Below, piece after piece: positions 12,029 to 24,700 of a stretch of 64,000 nt of DNA. Every line of letters starts with the position of its first letter. Position 1 is the stretch's first letter. This stretch comes from Azolla caroliniana. Lineage: Eukaryota; Polypodiophyta. The notes beneath the pieces were generated by a model that worked only from the letters and a program-made list of their open reading frames with translations, was not told the DNA's origin and ran no database searches. The position numbers and the translations under genes are program-made. The stretch spans positions 15,562,001 through 15,626,000 of the forward strand of contig JBHGNT010000004.1 of assembly GCA_043228905.1 (NCBI GenBank), written 5' to 3'.

Positions 12029-12394
12029 CTACGATTTTAAAAAGGGTAGGTAGGAAGGAAGGAAGGAAGGAGCGGCCCCTACCCAATTTCTTCTCCTCCT
12101 TCCCTTCCCTTCCCTTCTTCTTCTCTGTGTATCTCCCGAGTCCCAAGTTCCAACAACCCTACATTATTATATTGGCATTGCCCAAATGCTCGCTCTCTCC
12201 TCACTTTTCCTCAAAACCAACCCCTATGTATGTATTTTATTATGTTAGTTACTAGGACTCTACTACTACTATGGCCATGGCCGCATGGCGCATATAAAAA
12301 GTTCTGACTTACATAATGAAGACCTCAACTCCTATCTCCTATCTATTATTAGCTTTTGTTCTTTTGAGCACACACTTCCATATGTATACATACA
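12029..12394. other. 3' flank of the alcohol oxidase gene
   Basis: The sequence after the stop is C/T-rich, with a short GGAA repeat at 12050-12070. No clear poly(A) signal stands out and no gene is present. Confidence 0.4.
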
Positions 12395-12509
12395 TATGTG
12401 CTTTACTCAGCAACATATTAATTAACATATACGTATGTGTTTTACTCGGCCACAAATTAATTAACATATATGTATGTGTTTTACTTAGCCACATACTAAT
12501 TAACAATAA
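12395..12509. repeat. 39-bp minisatellite, three copies
   Basis: Units beginning TATGTG and containing TTTACT and TTAATTAACATATA start at 12395, 12434 and 12473. The copies differ by a few substitutions. The short ORF across it only reflects the repeat. Confidence 0.85.
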
Positions 12510-13194
12510 GACACATCGTGGATTTCTCGCTTCGTCTTTTGTCCTTCGAGAGAGGTAACAAGTGTATGTGTTAGTTGTTCTTATGGTGTTTGGAATGTTA
12601 GATAGAAAATCAATCATTTGTTTGCAGGGCCATCATGTTGATTTAAATTTTTCGATAATTTGTTCATGTTTTACTATTTGGTAAAATGGTGAGATTACAT
12701 AGCTTAAGTTTAAGTGGTAAGGTTGTGGCATTGAGACTAGAAGGTCATGAGTGGAAAACCCTTACATTTTCGTTTAGCATCTAGTAAAGCAAAGCATTAA
12801 GTGAAATTCGATTGTTACGGATCCACCCTTCCCTTCTTCATAGTTATTTAAAAAGAGAGAGAGAGAGAGAGAGAGAGAAACTAACTACGACCCTAGTAGT
12901 ACTAGGCATAGATTGACCCATGCATGATATTCTTGAGATTCAACATCCGTAATATTCGTTGTATTCGAGAATAGAAAATGGCCCTAAGAATATTATAAAA
13001 CCATTCGTTTACATATACATATACACACATACATACATACACATACATATATACACACATACACAAACATATATATACATATACACACACATACATAGAT
13101 ACATATATACACACATACATAGATACATATACACACACATACATAGATACATATACACACACATACATATATGTGTACACAGACATACATCAAT
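12510..13194. other. Intergenic sequence with decayed SINE-like head and microsatellites
   Basis: At 12695-12775 the sequence TTAAGTTTAAGTGG...GAAGGTCATGAGT resembles a tRNA-like SINE head with a damaged box B (weak). A (GA)n lies at about 12855-12880. Bases 13010-13190 are an impure CATA/CACA microsatellite; the Y/V/C-rich and I/Y/T/H-rich ORFs across it are artefacts. Confidence 0.5.
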
Positions 13195-13385
13195 AATTAA
13201 TTAACTCATTAATATAATAATTAATTTACTATTAACTAATTAATTCACTTAAACATTAATTGATTCACTAATACATTAATTAATTTACAAATACATATCT
13301 TAATTCATTAACACATTAATTAATTCATTGGAAAATATTAGTTAATTAATTAATAATCAATTAATGCATTAATAATTAATTAATT
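13195..13385. repeat. TTAATTAA-rich degenerate tandem sequence
   Basis: The blocks ATTAATTAATT and TTCATTAA(A)CACATTAA recur irregularly about every 20-35 bp. It is a low-complexity AT satellite-like tract without coding content. Confidence 0.7.
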
Positions 13386-15285
13386 AGGGCTTTGGCAAAA
13401 CTTAGGGTTTTAGTGAAACTCTGAATTTGCAGCGGACAACAGGATGTAGGATTACATGAGAGGGAGTCGATGACGCAGGCTGAAAAGAAGAAATTTTGTT
13501 GAAATTAGGATTATGACAAAAATTAGGGTTTTCTGTCGAAACCCTAATTTTTGGCCGAGAACAGGATATAGAGGGAAGTGAGGGTGTAAGTAGCACACAG
13601 GGAGTAGGGTGAGGCGTCTTCGCTTCCTGTTGGCCACTGTTCACTTGCTCGTAAATAAAACACAATTTTATTTTTTTTATTTTTTTTTTAATTTCAAAAA
13701 AAAGAAGAAAACGAATATATTTACGTGTATTCGTATGGATTCGTGGGGCAGGCCCCACGAATGTGAATATTTCAATCTATGGTACTAGGTATAGAGAGTT
13801 ATCTTCATGCCAAGTCTAGATCATTTTAAGAATAAGAAAGGCTCCATTTGCAATAGTTTGAATTTTTAGCAACATATCTTCTCCGATGATGAAAAGCGAA
13901 TTGTTTTGGAAACCAAAGAACACTTGATGAATGTGAAAGGTTTAGGACCAATCTATAGGCTAGTAGCCTAATAGATGATATGCATGCGCTGGATATAAGT
14001 ATATGACACTTTAAAATAGACAATGCCCTTTGGATCAAGGAAAGTTTTCATCCAAAACATGTTCATGTGATGACGAAAAGTAAGCAATCCATTTTATGTC
14101 AGAATTGAGAGGGCACATTCCTTGATCCATGTTGAATCGAGTACAAACCCAAACACTTTTTTCTTGAATTCACAATGCGTACGTTTGTATAAAGTTGTGA
14201 CTCATTTATCTACAAACTAAATATAAGTGTGTTGAATCCGTTATGACGAATGCTTTCTCGAGTTAAAATACTTGGAGCAATGACAAAATAATAATTGTAT
14301 TTACGACTCACGAGGCATGTTAACAAAGTTGTGTGCATCGGTCTTGAGAAGTTGATATCATCAACAACGTAGAAAACTTTCTTTCTCATTCTCATTTTTA
14401 TATTTTGACCAAACCTCAAGAGTTTCAGTGTTTGATTCTAATTGGTTCAATTCTATAATCTATTGCTTTAATGGATTATAGCTTATATGTTGCCATCACA
14501 AGAACTATTGAATGTTATTATTGGTATGATGCAATTAGTGCAATTGAATGTTCCAAGGTAAATAAAAATAAGTGGCACTTGAATGTTCCCAACAATCTCC
14601 TCCCATTTTGAGGTTTGGAAAGGTCAAACATTGCAACAAAAAGTTCTAGGCTCTAGCCTTTGATACCCATGTAGATTGATATTTCAACAAATTATCCCAA
14701 CGCCCCAAAATTTGATATTGTAACATTCGTACGAATGTATACAACAATCAAACCACTTTATATTATGATAAACAACACATGCGTGAATTTTGCCCAATGA
14801 TTGTCTTGAGAAAAGCAAATCCTAAATATGAAACTTGGGTTTTGTTTTTGTTTATTACTTGCTATATGTGCTATATGTGTCACTACCAACAATGATGTTT
14901 GCATTGGCGCAAAGGATGCAAGTGTAATAACAAGATGAGTGGACACAAGAGGGTCTAGGGGATAGTGAATAGCAAGAAAGTTAAAAGCCTTGTGGCCACA
15001 CTAGTGTGAAAGGGGCCCAACACTTTGTAAAAGACTACAAAGGTCATTTTATGCCTTCATAGTTCTTTTTTTCATCCTTTAAGATTTAGACTACAGTTTT
15101 TTTCCCATAAATAGTAATGTATTCATTACCAAAGTCAATAGAATAGGCTAGAGATTTTCTCCTGTTTTTTCTTTTTTCTTTTCTCTTTTTCCTTTTAGTA
15201 AATAATGGCTTTCATTATGAAAGAAAAACATAGAGTCATGGTTAACTTACAAGTTACAACAATAACCCTTATAGGGATCCAAATA
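13386..15285. other. Intergenic sequence with an AAACCCTAA hairpin
   Basis: A perfect 14-bp inverted repeat (AAAAATTAGGGTTT, 13518-13531; its complement, 13539-13552; 7-nt loop) lies in a GC-richer island at 13400-13660. Near 14600 the minus strand reads GGGAGGAGATTGTTGGGAAC, which resembles a polypurine tract followed by an LTR start, but no partner LTR was found. No gene is supported. Confidence 0.45.
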
Positions 15286-16460
15286 CTACAACGACGACAA
15301 ACACAATCCTACCCTACACACCAATTCAAATGTCGAATATGATGATATGTGTGTGGCCTTGCAGAGTTCTCTCTCTTCATGGTTGAGATATCGTGACTTC
15401 TCTAGCATTGTCAATTGCCACAAAAGAAGTCCTTTCAACTTTACAACATATTTTCTCATCCCAACTTGTGAATTAAAAGTGAAGGTATTCCGCATATTCC
15501 AATTGAACCATAGCCCTCAATACCTCAAAAAATAAAAAATAATTTGGAAGTGAGGCATTGGTTCACTATTCTCCATATGTGCCTAATATGTTCCAATTCC
15601 ACCAAAACAAAAGAAACCCATCCCTTACCAATATTTCTTTTGTTTAATGCATCCCCCAATGGTAAAGCTCCGACTATAACTCTCCAAATGAATACCTTAG
15701 CTTGGAATATCAAACGAGAACACCAACCTGCCTTGATCGCATGAAACCACCAGGTAATGGGCTTACAAAAACCCCATATCTTTATAACCCTTTCTCTTCA
15801 TCCACTTATGTTTGTCAATCAACTTGTGATAAACATTGTTTGTTGATATCATAGTCAATCTCCTATTTCCACCAAATGTCCAATCAAACTCTTTAGATCC
15901 CCCATCTAAATTAGAAACTGGCTCATACAATGATAATAATCCGTGCAACTTATCCAAAATAAAGGTGTAATATTTTGGAATACAAATTGTTGATCTTGTT
16001 GTTCGAAAGATCATTAATCTTGATTGTGACACCAACTTCTAGACATCCATTAAATTGAACTTGGTTAAGAAGATATTTACTTTCCCATCTCAACGATATT
16101 GATGTCGCCAAAACCTCCATTTGTAATGAATTAGTACATCCCCTTTCTTGTGGAGGATGTCATTGCACAAAATCCAACATACTTTGCCAAGATGTCAACA
16201 AATGATTAACTATCAGAGACCCTACACATTTGATATCCCAATAGCTTCAACCGTCATGTTTCCAAGTTGAGTTCTTGTATTCTCTATAAAGTATGCCGGC
16301 ATTTCCATCCAAGGTTGTATATCCTCAAACATAAATAACACGTTCGCGTTCACAAGTGGAAGGATTGCGCATTCCACTTGTAGAATCTTCTTGAAACTAT
16401 CCAAATATACCCTCTCTACAAAAATTGGATGCACTAGTATCACATGTTCCACAACTTGAT
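15286..16460 (-). pseudogene. Decayed LINE-like RT zinc-binding region
   Basis: On the minus strand, broken frames include FIWRVIVGALPLGDALNKRN followed by a region resembling the zf-RVT domain found after reverse transcriptase in plant LINEs and related gene remnants. Upstream pieces (15763-16035 and 16222-16452) have the expected order but many stops and frame changes, and the cysteines of the zinc site are not intact. I read it as an old non-LTR retrotransposon remnant; the assignment rests mainly on the W-R-V...G-A-L-P motif. Confidence 0.5.
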
Positions 16461-16711
16461 TAGAATTTGCAAATATAAAAATACATGATAGGTCTACAAG
16501 TGGAGATCATTAGAAATCATGCAAGTTTGGATGTGTTGATAAGTTAATGTAGGCATAATAAAGTTCAACAATGTCTCAATATGTCACTAATGTGCGACAT
16601 GGGAAACACTAAGTTAAAGATTTATATTAATTTGGTAAGTTTTAGAAAAATACGAGGTGTACTTGTAACCATACTAATAAAATGAGTTATAATTTATACT
16701 TTGACCCATAC
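16461..16711. other. AT-rich spacer
   Basis: Nothing recognisable is seen in this stretch. Confidence 0.4.
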
Positions 16712-16991
16712 TTGCATGTATATAATTGTGCACAATGTAGGATAGTGCACTTTAGGATAATATGATAGGAATAACTAACTTATTAAAGTATTTAATACTT
16801 GTATTTAAAGTTGATCTAATCTATTCCTCAATTTGTTCGTATGGGATCAAACCATATGTATATAATTGTGGATAATGTAAGACAATGAACTTTAGGATAA
16901 TGTGTTGGAAATAACAAACCTATTAAGGCTTTCATACTTGTATTTAAAATTGATCTAATCTATTCCTTAGGTGATTCACACGGGATCAAAC
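16712..16991. repeat. Two-copy tandem repeat, about 140-bp period
   Basis: TATAATTGTG at 16721 recurs at 16861, and GGGATCAAAC at 16843 recurs at 16982. The units are diverged (about 80% alike by eye) and non-coding. Confidence 0.8.
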
Positions 16992-18468
16992 TTTGAACGA
17001 TAACACTAGTGGAACTACAAGCGTATAAAAACATGCAGATAACGATAGTGGAACCATTATTAACACACTACACAATCTAAGTAGCAATGGAAGAGAAACA
17101 TAATAGTTTTAACAATAGAAGACAAAGATCCATAATAACAACATGGACAATCATGGCAACAATTCTACGACCATGTTATTTTAAGGTAAACTTTGACTAA
17201 AATCAGCCTCAATTTAAACTAATTCATGTTTCTCCATAAATTTGGTAGTCAGCAATGCACATGGTGAAACCAATGTCATAAGTATACTAACCAAGTATAT
17301 AAAAATAAAATTGAAACATATAGAAGATTATAAAGAATAGAATCCACCAAATAAAACCCAACATTTGTATAAATAATGTGAATTCCAAACAATACATTTC
17401 GCATTTTTAAAAGAGTCTATTACATAGCAAGCAAATCGTCAATGTCATTTTCTTCATCATCCTGTATAGAATTCTCTTCGCCATATTGAGTTCCTGTTTA
17501 AAGTTTGTGTTTTATACAGGAACTTGATACGGCGTATCGAGTTCCTGAGTGCTAAAACATATTTACAAAAATGTCCATAGTGTCAGAGGCTTACCTGGAG
17601 TCCTGGCGCTCGATTTTCTTTGAAGACATGGTTGATCTTGTCGATGTTTAGGTGGAGATCTCACTTTGGTGCTTCGTGCTCTGTGTGCTTTGTTTGCTCT
17701 ACGTTCTCTTGTGCTTTGTTCTACGCGTGTGCTTTGTGTGATTGAAATATGAGGTCTTCCTATTTATAGGGATTGACCACAACGGTTAAAGTAACCACAA
17801 TCACTTCAACTAGGGTTGGCAAGCTTGAGGTTAGTTAGTTAGTAACCACATTAACTTTAACTAGAGTTACTTATGAATGCATCAATGATTAAATAGTCAA
17901 ACTAACATATTGATGATTATTTTATAGTCAAACTAACATACAATGACTTTGAAGGTCATGAAGGAAACAATGATAGAGGTTCATGAATGAACCAATGATT
18001 GATTACTCAAAGCAACATTTTTATGACTCTTAATTGCTTTGTATTAAAGATGTGGCCATGAAAGAACCAATGATTGAAATGTCTTATATTTAAAATGGTG
18101 GGCATGAATGGACCAATGATTGAGAAGTTCTATATTAAATATGGGTGCCATTAATTAACCAATGATTTTAACTTTAAACCAACATATATATGGCTTGGTA
18201 ATGATTGTAATTATATTATACTTGATTAAACTTTATACAGACTAGTTTAAGTAATTATTAACATGTTGAATATAATTATTATATTAAAAATAATTTCTTT
18301 ATGTATTGTATTAATATAATATTAAATAATATAGACATTATATTGAGGGAGCTTCTATTTAGAGAGGAGTTTATGTTTTGAGAGGAGGATATGTTTTGAG
18401 AGGAGCTTATCAGTTTTTTATGTTAGCCTAAGCACATAACTTAAAGAGCTCTGTGTGGACCTTAAGCC
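16992..18468. other. Intergenic region 5' of the DUF7869 gene
   Basis: A near-perfect 31-bp palindrome lies at 17517-17547 (arms CAGGAACTTGATACG and CGTATCGAGTTCCTG). On the minus strand at about 17500-17420 a short acidic tail reads EENSIQDDEENDIDDLLAM before a stop, perhaps the end of a lost gene. Just before the DUF7869 frame, GAGAGGAG motifs recur at 18368-18415. No full gene is supported. Confidence 0.4.
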
Positions 18469-21192
18469 ATGAGTGAAGACTCACCCTCACCGTTCTCGAT
18501 TGAAGAATATTGATTGTCATCAGACTCTTCGTTTTCTACCGAAGAGTATTGTTTGTCGACAGACTCACCATTTTCTACTGAAGAATATTGTTTGTCGATA
18601 GACTCACCATATTCTATCGAAGAATATTGTCTGAGCTCATCTTCACCTACAACGAATGTGAATAATGACACATGTGAAGAGTTCTCTATTGAAGAATACG
18701 ATATTAATAAAGATACGGAGAATGAAGGTAGTGCCAATGAAACATCAAATATCATGGGCGATGGTAACAACAAAGAATTGGATCGTAACAAGGTTATGCC
18801 AACTTCTATGCAGGAAGAGAAATCTGGAAGCCCTATGCATATTACAAGAATCCCACGAAGAATTCGTCTAGCTAGATTTAACTTGGTGACATCAGATAAA
18901 CAGATTGGATTTGATGTCAAAAAAATATGTTGTGCCCGTGGTTGTATGTCTATGATTGGAAAATCAAAGTTGCGAGAATTAAGACGATACTATTTTTCGA
19001 TGACTGGTGATGATCAAGACACTTACCTCGGGTCACATATGCAACTAGTGTTTGACAAATGTACGGGGATCAAACTATCATTCGAGTATTATATCTTCCA
19101 TGCGCAACAGATATGTAGAGTTGCATTCAAAATTGCGTTATGTGTTAGTAACATGCGGCTACATAGAGTACACCAACATCTACTTAGTGGGGATCAGATG
19201 CTCAATTGTAAAGAGGTTCCAAGTATGAAAGGTGCAATTGGAAGACATGCTATTGGTTGGATGAAAACTTACTTTCAATTAAATTGTGAAGTAAGGCCCA
19301 CTACAGGTAGGATGCACCTCTCTGATAATTACACACGTCGGGAAGTTTATGATGTCTATCGATCTGATATGGTGGGCTCACGTAATAAGTTTGTCACATA
19401 TAGCCAATTCACAAGATTATGGAGAGCTCGGTTTTCAAATGTTATCATTCCACATAAAGTACGCATGGGGTATTGCTCCATTTGTGCAAATCTTAAAAGT
19501 TTGGCTAAAGGTGCAAAGACATCAATGGAAAAGGATATGAGTAAGAAGTTACTACAGGAGCATCGTGAGGCACAATCGTTAGAACGAAAGAAGGCGATGC
19601 ATCATAGAGAGAAGTGTTTGAAGAGGCCCACACAATACATGTGCTTAATGATAGATGGTATGGACCAGAAGAAGACGTGCTTGCCGCAAATGCGGAGGCT
19701 CCCCAAAGACGTCAATGATGAGTGCCTTGTTCAAATGCACTTGGTGGGATGCTTGGCTTATAATAGGTCAGTTGGACCTCACGTCTTCATTACATAACCC
19801 AATGTTCATAGTGACCCTAACCTAACAGTTACAATGATTCACCGAGTTTTGACGTCTTGGGGCCAACCATTCCCCCTTGTTCTATACATTCAATTGGACA
19901 ATACTGCTAGAGAGAACAAAAATTCAACCGTGTTTGGCTATCTAAGTATGTTGGTCAACCAAGGATTGTTTAGAAACGTGAAAGTCAATTTTCTTTTGGT
20001 TGGCCACACACATGATCATATAGATCAGATGTTTAGCACATTCTCCAAACAGTTGTCTCGGCATGATGCTTTCACATTACCTAAACTATTTGATGTCATT
20101 TGTGATGCATATACACCACGCCCAAAAGTGTTACACTTGAAGGAGGTATATGACTTTAAGAGATATATATTAGATGGGGGTGTTGGGAATGATAAAGTGC
20201 TTGCCCAGTTAAACAATATAAGCTTCAATCACATTTTTATGATAAAGAAAAATGAAATAAGTGGTTCTACGCTTTTGTATGCTAAACAATATTCATCTTA
20301 TACAACATGGGAACCTGAAGGTGGTTGCCAGTTATTACTTTGTATGCCGAGTACAATTGTCCATGGGGCTAAACAAATGCCGATTGAGAAGAAAGGACAG
20401 TTGCATAGTGACTTGGTATCGGAACAAAAATGGTTATGGCTCCAAGCCTTAGAAGAAAAAAGAAAGCATATTGAGGCCGCCAAGAAATATGCCGCACAAC
20501 AAGACACGTCATGGTGGGATGTATTTTTTAGTGATTAGAAAGGAATTATAGACAATTGTGTATTTGGTGATAATTGGAATTTGGAAACGCCATTCACATG
20601 GTCCCTACAAGATGATTGTGTAAATAAAACTCCGGAGCAACCAAAAAATGCAATTAATGGCAGTTTGGTCCATCCACAACAAAGAGATATTTATGTGGGA
20701 CCAAGGATGACCAAAGCAGCCGAAGCTAGATGGCAATGCAATTTGCAAGAGCTTGTGGCGGGGATGTTGATTGCAACGCTAGTTGATGAGAACTCACATG
20801 GCCACCAATTTTGGGTAGGTAAAATTCTAGAAGTGCCAATGCATGAAATAGAAAACACTATCAAGTCTATAAACGTTCATTGGTACAACACTAGAAGTGC
20901 AAATGCTTTTACAGGTAAGTATACATTGGAGATGATTGAATGCCCAACAACAAGGAGAGGTAGGAAGAGGAAGCAAAACATTCGTAACACCTCGACCCTT
21001 GATATCTCTGATGTGGATATCATCGTGTACGACTTCACGCTTACAAAAGTTGGACGATTAAGGAAGTCAACAATAGATATAATAAAAGAAAAATTACCAA
21101 GTCTACAAGCTGGCTTGAGTAGAAGGAAAACGAGATTTGTTACATATAATCTAGAGTCAAACCATTTGATTTATGACGAAGATAATTGTTGA
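18469..21192 (+). pseudogene. DUF7869-type gene, 5' and main part, with in-frame stops and cut by element A
   Basis: One reading frame runs from ATG 18469 to 21186, about 906 codons, broken by TGA 18511, TAA 19795 and TAG 20536. The N-terminus is a 13-residue tandem repeat (D-S-x-F-S-x-E-E-Y-C-L-S-x, 39-bp units), and the first stop replaces the Cys codon of the first copy. A Cys-rich segment (MGYCSICANLKSLAKG) precedes MCLMIDGMDQKKTC. After the TAA come LDNTARENKN and LLVGHTHDHIDQMFST, motifs of the domain I recall as DUF7869. The 3' part (FWVGKILEV...VHWYNTRSANAFTGKY) resembles a small beta-barrel reader module, weakly. The D/D/GHTH-ID spacing suggests a transposase-like RNase H fold by inference only. 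Copia A interrupts it after D-E-D-N; the visible stop at 21190-21192 is formed by the LTR. Confidence 0.7.
21182..21186 (+). repeat. Target-site duplication of element A, left copy
   Basis: ATAAT immediately precedes the 5' LTR and recurs at 41733-41737 immediately after the 3' LTR. Five bp is the usual length for plant LTR retrotransposons. Confidence 0.9.
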
Positions 21193-21628
21193 GAGACAAG
21201 CTCAACATCGGCCGGATCGGCTGAAGAAGCCGAGGACCGGATCGGTTGGGACCGATCGGTTAGGCCGAGTGCGTAAACCGGTACGCAGACCGGTGTGTAG
21301 GTAGGGCCGGATCGGTGCGGAAACCGGGAGGCTGTTAGGAAAGATATTCCGTGAGGAATACATTTGGGAGTTAGTGTAGGAGCTCTTAATGAGCATTGAA
21401 GTACTGTCAGTACTTCTATCAGTCCTTCTAGGACTTGTATAAAAGTGTTCATTGAACACACATATGTATAGAGTCGTGAATAGAGGTTGAATATAGTTCT
21501 TGTGTTTTCTCTCTCTCACTCCCTCTGTCTCTCCCGCGTATACTGCGTAAGCTCAAGCTCTCCATTAAACCTGAGTTTTGTTCCTTCTGTTCGGTCTTCA
21601 CACTTGCTTCCGCACGCTACTTTTTACA
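21187..21628 (+). repeat. 5' LTR of element A
   Basis: 442 bp, starting TGTTGAGAGACAAGC and ending CTACTTTTTACA. It matches 41291-41732 at about 97.1%. The first bases TGTTGA supply the stop codon of both the disrupted host gene here and the element's own 3' reading frame at the other LTR. Confidence 0.95.
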
Positions 21629-21640
21629 TGGTATCAGAGC
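21629..21640 (+). other. Primer binding site of element A
   Basis: TGGTATCAGAGC directly abuts the 5' LTR. It is the standard plant copia site complementary to the 3' end of initiator methionine tRNA. Confidence 0.95.
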
Positions 21641-21700
21641 GCGAGGGTTGAGAACCTCTTTGCAGCCGACACAACTTGACGAAGAAGAACAAGAAGAACG

Positions 21701-24700
21701 ATGGATAGAGGCATGGCGAGCTCGCTTCCAACAAAGAAGCTCGACAGAACCAACTACGCGTCTTGGTCCTACAAGATGCACTAGTACCTGCTCGGGCACG
21801 GCTACTGGAGTTATGTCGAAGGAGCTAATGATGCGGCACCCGAATCGACACACAGAGACTTCCCGTCGTGGGAGCAATCGGCGAGCAGGGTATTATACTG
21901 CTTCGCGTCGTGTGTGGGGGAACAACTATTGAGCTATGTTCGAGATTCAAAGACGCTGAAGGGTGCTTGGGAAAATCTGAAGAAGATTTTCGCCGCGAGC
22001 ACCACAGCAAGGAAGCTTCAACTCCGACAGGAGTTGAGCAACCTACGACAACGCGACTTGTCGGTGGTGGACTATACCTCGAAGATCAAGGATATCTGCG
22101 ACTCCCTCGCCTCCATAGAGGTGAACATCGAGGAGAGTGAGATGGTCCAGATCTGTCTTTGAGGTTTGGCGTCAAAGTTCGGGGCGTTCCGAATGGCTGT
22201 GTACCCGGGAGAATACGCCGTCCTTTTTCAACTTACAGTCAATGCTCCTGGTAGAGGAGAACCACGCGGGTGCGTCTACAAGCACGCACACCGACAACAG
22301 AATGCTGTACACGGAGGGAGATTGGCCCCGTGGACGTGGAGGACGAGGCGAGTCGGCGCGCAATGGAGACGGCCGACGAGATCAAGGAAGAAGGCACTGA
22401 AGTGATGCCGACAGCAACTCTGGACCCTCCGGAAACAGGGGGAGTCGAAGCGATGAGAACTGGCAAGGGAAGGCCATCGCGGAGTGCTGGTACTGTGGCA
22501 AGAAAGGCCACAGGGAAAGTGAGTGCTGGAAGAAGCGCACCGATTCGGAGAGAACCGGTTCCGGAAACGGCTCCGGACATGCCGACAAGGGAAACTGGCA
22601 GCAATCGCATTACGCCGAAGACTCCGGGAGAGCCGGAGAAGGGTCTGCCTTCGTGACGAGACACGAAGCAAACTCAATAAAAAAAACCACCCCAAGATCG
22701 GACGAGGTGTGGTACGTAGACTCCGGCGCGTCAAACCACATGACGGGCCATAAGGAGTGGTTCTCGTACCTTGAAAAACCGATACAACCTGGAGTAGTCG
22801 CAATTGGAGACGACACTCCGTATCCGATCGCGAATGTCGAAGAAGTTCCCATTAGCCATGTCGGGCAGAAAGGGAAACTCATGAACGTGCTGCACGTTCC
22901 GACAATCACGAAGAACTTGGTCTCGGTCAGACAGATCGTCGATCAAGGGATGGAGGTTCGGTTCACACACCTCGGGTGCTTCATTGAGGAAGAAGGCCGT
23001 GTGATTGCGCAAGGGCGCAGAGACGGGAGGATGTTCATCCTCGACTCCACTGACGGCGGCACCGCAATGTTCGCGAAGGGACAAAAATCCGAGTCGGACA
23101 TCGACTTGTGGCACAAGCGGATAGGACACGTCAACTATCAGCGGCTTCAAGATCTGCAATCGAAACAGGTAGTGTTCGGATTGCCCAAATTTAGTGGCCG
23201 AAAGGCACAAATTTGTGAAGTCTGCCAGCTCAGGAAGCAACACCGACTTCCTTTCCCCAACGAGCGAAACCGGAGCCGGAACAAGCTTGACCTTATACAC
23301 TCCGATGTATGGGGGCCAGCACAAAATGTTAGTCTTGGCAGGAGCCGATATTTCGTCTCCTTCATCGACCACCACACGCGGCACACGTGGATCTACCTCA
23401 TTGAGAGGAAGAGCGAAGTCTTCGACTGTTTCTGGGACCTCAAAGGGTTCGTGGAAACGGAAACGGGATGAAAGATCAAGTGCCTGCGGTCGGATGGCGG
23501 GAAAGAGTACTTTTCTGGTCAATTCAACGGTTATCTACAACAAATGGGAATTCGGCGCGAATTCAGTTGTAGATACATCCCGGAGCAGAACGGCGTGGCC
23601 GAGAGGAAGAATCGGTCAGTTGTGGAAGCGGCACGGGCCATGCTGGAGGAGAAGAGCTTGCCCAAGTTCTACTGGGCCGAGGCAGTAAGGACCGCGGTAT
23701 ACATCCAGAACCGGATCGGAGACAAGGTGTCGGCGCACGAGCTATATTTCGGAACGAAGCCGAACTTGCGACACTTGAGGGTGTTCGGTAGCATTGCGTA
23801 TGTACATGTACCGAAGGAGAAAAGGAGGAAGCTGGACGCAAAGGCCGAGAAATGCATCTTGGTTGGTTACTCGGACGAGCAGAAGGGTTATAAGTGCTAT
23901 AACCCTCGCACCAAACAAGCGCGTGTTAGCCGCGACGTTGTGTTTGACGAGTCTGCGTTCTGGTACCAGCCCCCGACTCTGAACCCCGACTCCAATTCGA
24001 GTTTTGACGATGAGGTCAGCAAGGTCGAGGTGACTCCGGAGGAGCCCGAAATCGACACCCGCGAAGAGAGTCCGATTTCACTCCGCTTAAGTGGACCAAT
24101 TGGACGACTGAGTCGGTACGACCAGTCCGATGAAGTGCCGGCGAGTAGTGGAGACTCGGCCGTGCATTCCCCGCGTAGGAAGCCGAGGAGACGGCTTACG
24201 CGCAAAGAGAAAGGGAAGAAGAAGGTGTCGGATTTCGGCACGGATAGGAACGAGTCAGACCGACGTGAGTCCGACTCCGAGGGAACCGGTGACGGGACTT
24301 TAAAGGTGAAGTCCGCGTCGACCGAGAAGGCCTCGACATCGGCTGGTGTGAGATTACGCTGATCTACCCGCCAGAAGAACCCTGTTTTGCGGTTCGGGTA
24401 CAATGAGTACATGGCGCATCATTATGCGTACATGACCTGTATAGTGGAAGTGCGTGAGCCGGAGAGCTACGTAGAAGTGGCGAAGGACGTGAATTGGAGC
24501 GCCGCGATGGAGGAAGAGATGCACGCATTGGCGGAGAACGAGACCTGGGACCTGGTTGACGCACCGAAGGGTGTGAAGCCAATCGGGTGTAGGTGGGTGT
24601 ACAAGGTCAAGTACAACACCGATGGCTTGGTCAAACGGTACAAGGCTCGGCTAGTGGCAAAGGGCTATGCGCAGAAACACGACATCGACTACGATGAGAC

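Noticed and set aside
14560-14690. Minus-strand miniature LTR element (TRIM)
   Set aside because: A purine-tract-like GGGAGGAGATTGTTGGG and a primer-site-like GGGTATCAAAGGC occur about 60 bp apart, but I found no matching pair of terminal repeats.
21181-21192. TGA 21190-21192 as the natural end of the DUF7869 gene
   Set aside because: The stop is created by the first bases of the LTR (TGTTGA); the original frame continues at 41738.
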